From Geomesophilobacter sediminis (GTDB lineage: Bacteria > Desulfobacterota > Desulfuromonadia > Geobacterales > Geobacteraceae): 64,000 bases of DNA. Both the position numbers and the translations under genes were made by a program. The stretch lies in contig NZ_JAEMHM010000007.1 of NCBI RefSeq assembly GCF_016458275.1, positions 186,001 through 250,000 on the forward strand, written 5' to 3'. A model generated the notes under the pieces. That model was not told the origin of the DNA and did not search any database. It was given only the letters and a program-made list of their open reading frames with translations. The stretch's first letter is position 1, and each line of letters begins with the position of its first letter. Shown one piece after another: positions 61,696 to 64,000 of this stretch.

Positions 61696-63857
61696 TCCGC
61701 AAGATGAAAAGGAGCGCCCCCTTGGTGATGGTGGCCGACGACGACCTCTACATCAGGCTTTTGACCCGCGAATCGCTGGAGCCGTCCGGCTTTGCGGTGC
61801 GCGACGTCCAAAGCGGCGCGGAGGCCCTGGAGCTATTCCAGAACCTCGTCCCCGACATCGTCCTTTTGGACGTCATGATGCCGGGGATGGACGGCTTCTC
61901 GGTCTGCAGCGCGATCCGGCGCACCGAGCCGGGGCGCGACACCCCGATCCTGATGATGACCGGGCTCAACGACCTGGAGTCGATCGACCGCGCCTACGAG
62001 GCCGGCGCCACCGATTTCATCACCAAGCCGATCAACTGGCACATCCTGCGCTACCGGGTGAGCTACATCCTCAGGGCGAGCAACGCCTTCGAGCAGCTCA
62101 AGGAGAGCAAGGCGGTGCTGGCCCATGCCCAAAGCCTCGCCCACATCGGGAGCTGGGAGTGGGATCTCACCACCGGGGACATCCACTGCTCCGACGAGGT
62201 CTACAACATCTGCTGCGTCGACGGGGAACGGACCGCCAACCCGATCCTCGACTCGGTACACCAGCTGGACCGCGCCTTCGTGCAGGGTTCGATCGACGAG
62301 GCCGTAGAAAAGAAGATCCCCTTGTCCTTCGACTACCGCATCCTGCTCGCCGACGCGGTGGAGCGTACCCTCCACGCCGAGCTCGTGACCGTGGTGGACG
62401 AGGACGCCCGCCCGATCCGGCTTACCGGCACCATCCAGGACATCACCGAGCGCAAGCGCGCCGAGGAGCAGATCCGGCTCCTTGCCTACTACGACGCCCT
62501 GACCGGGCTCCCCAACCGCCGGTTCTTCCTGCAGCAGCTCGAACAGGCCATCGTCTACGCCAACCGCAACGACCGGATGCTGGCCGTGCTCTATCTCGAC
62601 CTGGACCGCTTCAAACTGGTGAACGACACCATGGGGCACGGGGTAGGGGACAAGCTTTTGCAGGATGTCGCCGACCGTCTGCAGCACTGCGTGAGGCGCA
62701 GCGACTGCCTCGCCACCGCCGAGGGGGATCTCCCGGGGTCGCTGGTTTCACGGCTGGGGGGGGACGAATTCACCATCTTGTTGTCGGACATCGAGCACTT
62801 TCAGGACGTGGCCAAGGTGGCGCGGCGCATCCTGGAGGTGATCTCGATGCCGTACTCCCTTGAGGGGAGGGAGGTCTTCGTCTCCACCAGCATCGGGATC
62901 AGCCTCTATCCCTTCGACGCGACCTCCGCCTCGGACCTGATCCGAAACGCCGACGGCGCCATGTACCAGGCCAAGGAGGAGGGGAGAAACGGCTACCAGA
63001 TCTACGACGAGTCGATGAACTCGCGCGCCCTGGAGCGGATCATCCTGGAAAGCAAGCTGCACAAGGCGCTCAAGAACCAGGAGTTCACCGTCTACTATCA
63101 GCCGCAGATCTCCAGCCGCACCGGTACCGTCATCGGGGTGGAGGCGCTGGTGCGCTGGAACAACCCGGAGCTCGGCGTGGTCGAGCCGGCGCGGTTTCTC
63201 CCGCTGGCGGAGGAAATCGGCCTGGTGATCCAGATCGACGAATGGGTGCTCGGCGAGTCCTGCCGCCAGCACCGGCTCTGGATGGAGGCGGGGCTCCCCC
63301 CGCTCACCCTGGCGGTGAACGTCTCCGGACAGCACTTCGCCCGCTACGATCTTTTGGGAACGGTCACCCGGGTGCTCAGCGAGACCGGAATGGACCCGGG
63401 GCACCTGGAGCTGGAGCTGACCGAAGGGGTGCTCATGGCGCATACCGAGAAGACGGTGAAGATGCTCACCGCTTTAAAGCAGATGGGGGTGCGGCTGGCC
63501 ATCGACGATTTCGGCACCGGCTTCTCCTCGCTCTCCTATCTGAAACGCTTCCCGCTGGACGTGCTCAAGATCGACCGCACCTTCATCGACGACATCATCA
63601 CCGATCCCGACGACGCCGCCATCACCCTGGCCACCATCGAAATGGCCCATACCATGAAGCTGCAGGTGGTGGCCGAAGGTGTGGAGACCCAGGAGCAGCT
63701 CGAATTTCTCCGCGGCAATTCCTGCGACATCTTCCAGGGCTATCTCTTCAGCCACCCCGTCCTCCCCGACCAGATCGCCGCCATGTTCGGTGCTGCAGCC
63801 ACTTCCGCCCCACCCCAAGCAGTATCCTCCCCCTATCCCCCCACCGCCGGCCAATGA
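61692..63857 (+). CDS. response regulator REC-PAS-GGDEF-EAL
   Basis: A 721-residue cytosolic regulator: receiver (about 10-130, [16 protein letters not shown]), PAS/PAC (about 140-260), GGDEF domain (about 270-440, [12 protein letters not shown] intact), EAL domain (about 455-705, [43 protein letters not shown]). Both domains keep catalytic motifs, so it could make and degrade cyclic di-GMP. An insertion ([12 protein letters not shown]) sits just before GGDEF. The 4-bp overlap with the hybrid kinase makes it the output of that phosphorelay. Confidence 0.92.
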   Translation: MIRKMKRSAPLVMVADDDLYIRLLTRESLEPSGFAVRDVQSGAEALELFQNLVPDIVLLDVMMPGMDGFSVCSAIRRTEPGRDTPILMMTGLNDLESIDRAYEAGATDFITKPINWHILRYRVSYILRASNAFEQLKESKAVLAHAQSLAHIGSWEWDLTTGDIHCSDEVYNICCVDGERTANPILDSVHQLDRAFVQGSIDEAVEKKIPLSFDYRILLADAVERTLHAELVTVVDEDARPIRLTGTIQDITERKRAEEQIRLLAYYDALTGLPNRRFFLQQLEQAIVYANRNDRMLAVLYLDLDRFKLVNDTMGHGVGDKLLQDVADRLQHCVRRSDCLATAEGDLPGSLVSRLGGDEFTILLSDIEHFQDVAKVARRILEVISMPYSLEGREVFVSTSIGISLYPFDATSASDLIRNADGAMYQAKEEGRNGYQIYDESMNSRALERIILESKLHKALKNQEFTVYYQPQISSRTGTVIGVEALVRWNNPELGVVEPARFLPLAEEIGLVIQIDEWVLGESCRQHRLWMEAGLPPLTLAVNVSGQHFARYDLLGTVTRVLSETGMDPGHLELELTEGVLMAHTEKTVKMLTALKQMGVRLAIDDFGTGFSSLSYLKRFPLDVLKIDRTFIDDIITDPDDAAITLATIEMAHTMKLQVVAEGVETQEQLEFLRGNSCDIFQGYLFSHPVLPDQIAAMFGAAATSAPPQAVSSPYPPTAGQ

Positions 63858-63916
63858 TCCCCCCGGCTGCCTAATTTATAGTCAGGGCAGCAACATTTTA
63901 TAAGCATTTTCCAACT

Positions 63917-63930
63917 TACGATTCCGTAAG
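63917..63930 (+). promoter_or_regulatory. palindrome upstream of right-edge sigma-54 promoter
   Basis: TTACGATTCCGTAA, a 14-bp inverted repeat, 50 bp before the promoter at 63981-63996. The nearest sites in the two island promoters lie 51-52 bp away and share ATTCCGTA or TTACGTA. Confidence 0.4.
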
Positions 63931-63980
63931 GATGTGGCCCGTGCCCCGTGTTTGCTGTGTTACGGAGGTGTGTCGAACGC

Positions 63981-63996
63981 TGGCATGGCTACTGCA
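63981..63996 (+). promoter_or_regulatory. sigma-54-like promoter reading out of the window
   Basis: TGGCATGGCTACTGCA, with exact GG-N10-GC spacing and intact TGC(A). Its gene must lie beyond the right edge. Confidence 0.55.
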
Positions 63997-64000
63997 ATAC

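Overview
The window looks like chromosome from a strictly anaerobic, Gram-negative member of the Desulfuromonadota, most like Geobacter and its relatives. This rests on high GC, an EtfBA pair whose alpha subunit carries a ferredoxin domain next to a membrane FeS oxidoreductase, several TonB systems, sigma-54 regulation, selC, and a sensor kinase with a GGDEF-EAL response regulator. No c-type cytochrome (CxxCH) gene was recognised. The lineage is inferred, not proven.

Layout. (1) 0-5.5 kb: a membrane FeS oxidoreductase, a periplasmic metal/cofactor-binding protein and a short TiaS-like kinase protein, flanked by two related HTH regulators, one fused to a ligand-binding domain. (2) 5.8-24 kb: a surface-protein cluster. 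Two large exoproteins end in dockerin-like modules. Each is followed, directly or closely, by a small lipoprotein sharing a cohesin-like C-terminal domain. The cluster also has a TonB, an FnIII lipoprotein, a TonB-dependent receptor, and a secreted protein with an N-terminal cohesin-like domain and a C-terminal dockerin-like segment. I read it as a non-cellulosomal cohesin/dockerin surface assembly coupled to TonB uptake, and consider it the most exciting system here. (3) 24.5-28.7 kb: a probable copper-acquisition set (Cys-rich exported protein, TonB, OprC-like receptor with a CxxxM site, small periplasmic protein). (4) 28.8-31.6 kb: aconitase A with an unusual internal insertion.

(5) 32.2-47.8 kb: a probable decayed genomic island inserted at the 3' end of selC (tRNA-Sec). 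It is bounded by a direct repeat of the selC end, and a truncated integrase lies beside selC. It carries an efflux operon (two AzoR-like flavoproteins each followed by a tiny membrane protein, an adaptor, an RND pump fused in frame to a TolC-like protein, an HD-GYP phosphodiesterase), a sigma-54 activator, and an operon for an exported alpha/beta hydrolase and an MlaA lipoprotein. Both operons have a GG-N10-GC promoter with three 14-bp palindromic sites upstream at almost identical spacing, which defines a small regulon. The island also holds a 42-bp degenerate tandem repeat, a chemoreceptor fragment and an IS-end remnant.

(6) 48-64 kb: core genes: yggT, divIVA-like, DUF167, CBS, FmdB zinc ribbon, folD, galU, a third tonB, etfBA with the FeS menaquinone-oxidoreductase-like protein, a glutamine amidotransferase-like protein, and a hybrid histidine kinase overlapping a REC-PAS-GGDEF-EAL response regulator. 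The window ends in a sigma-54-like promoter reading out to the right.
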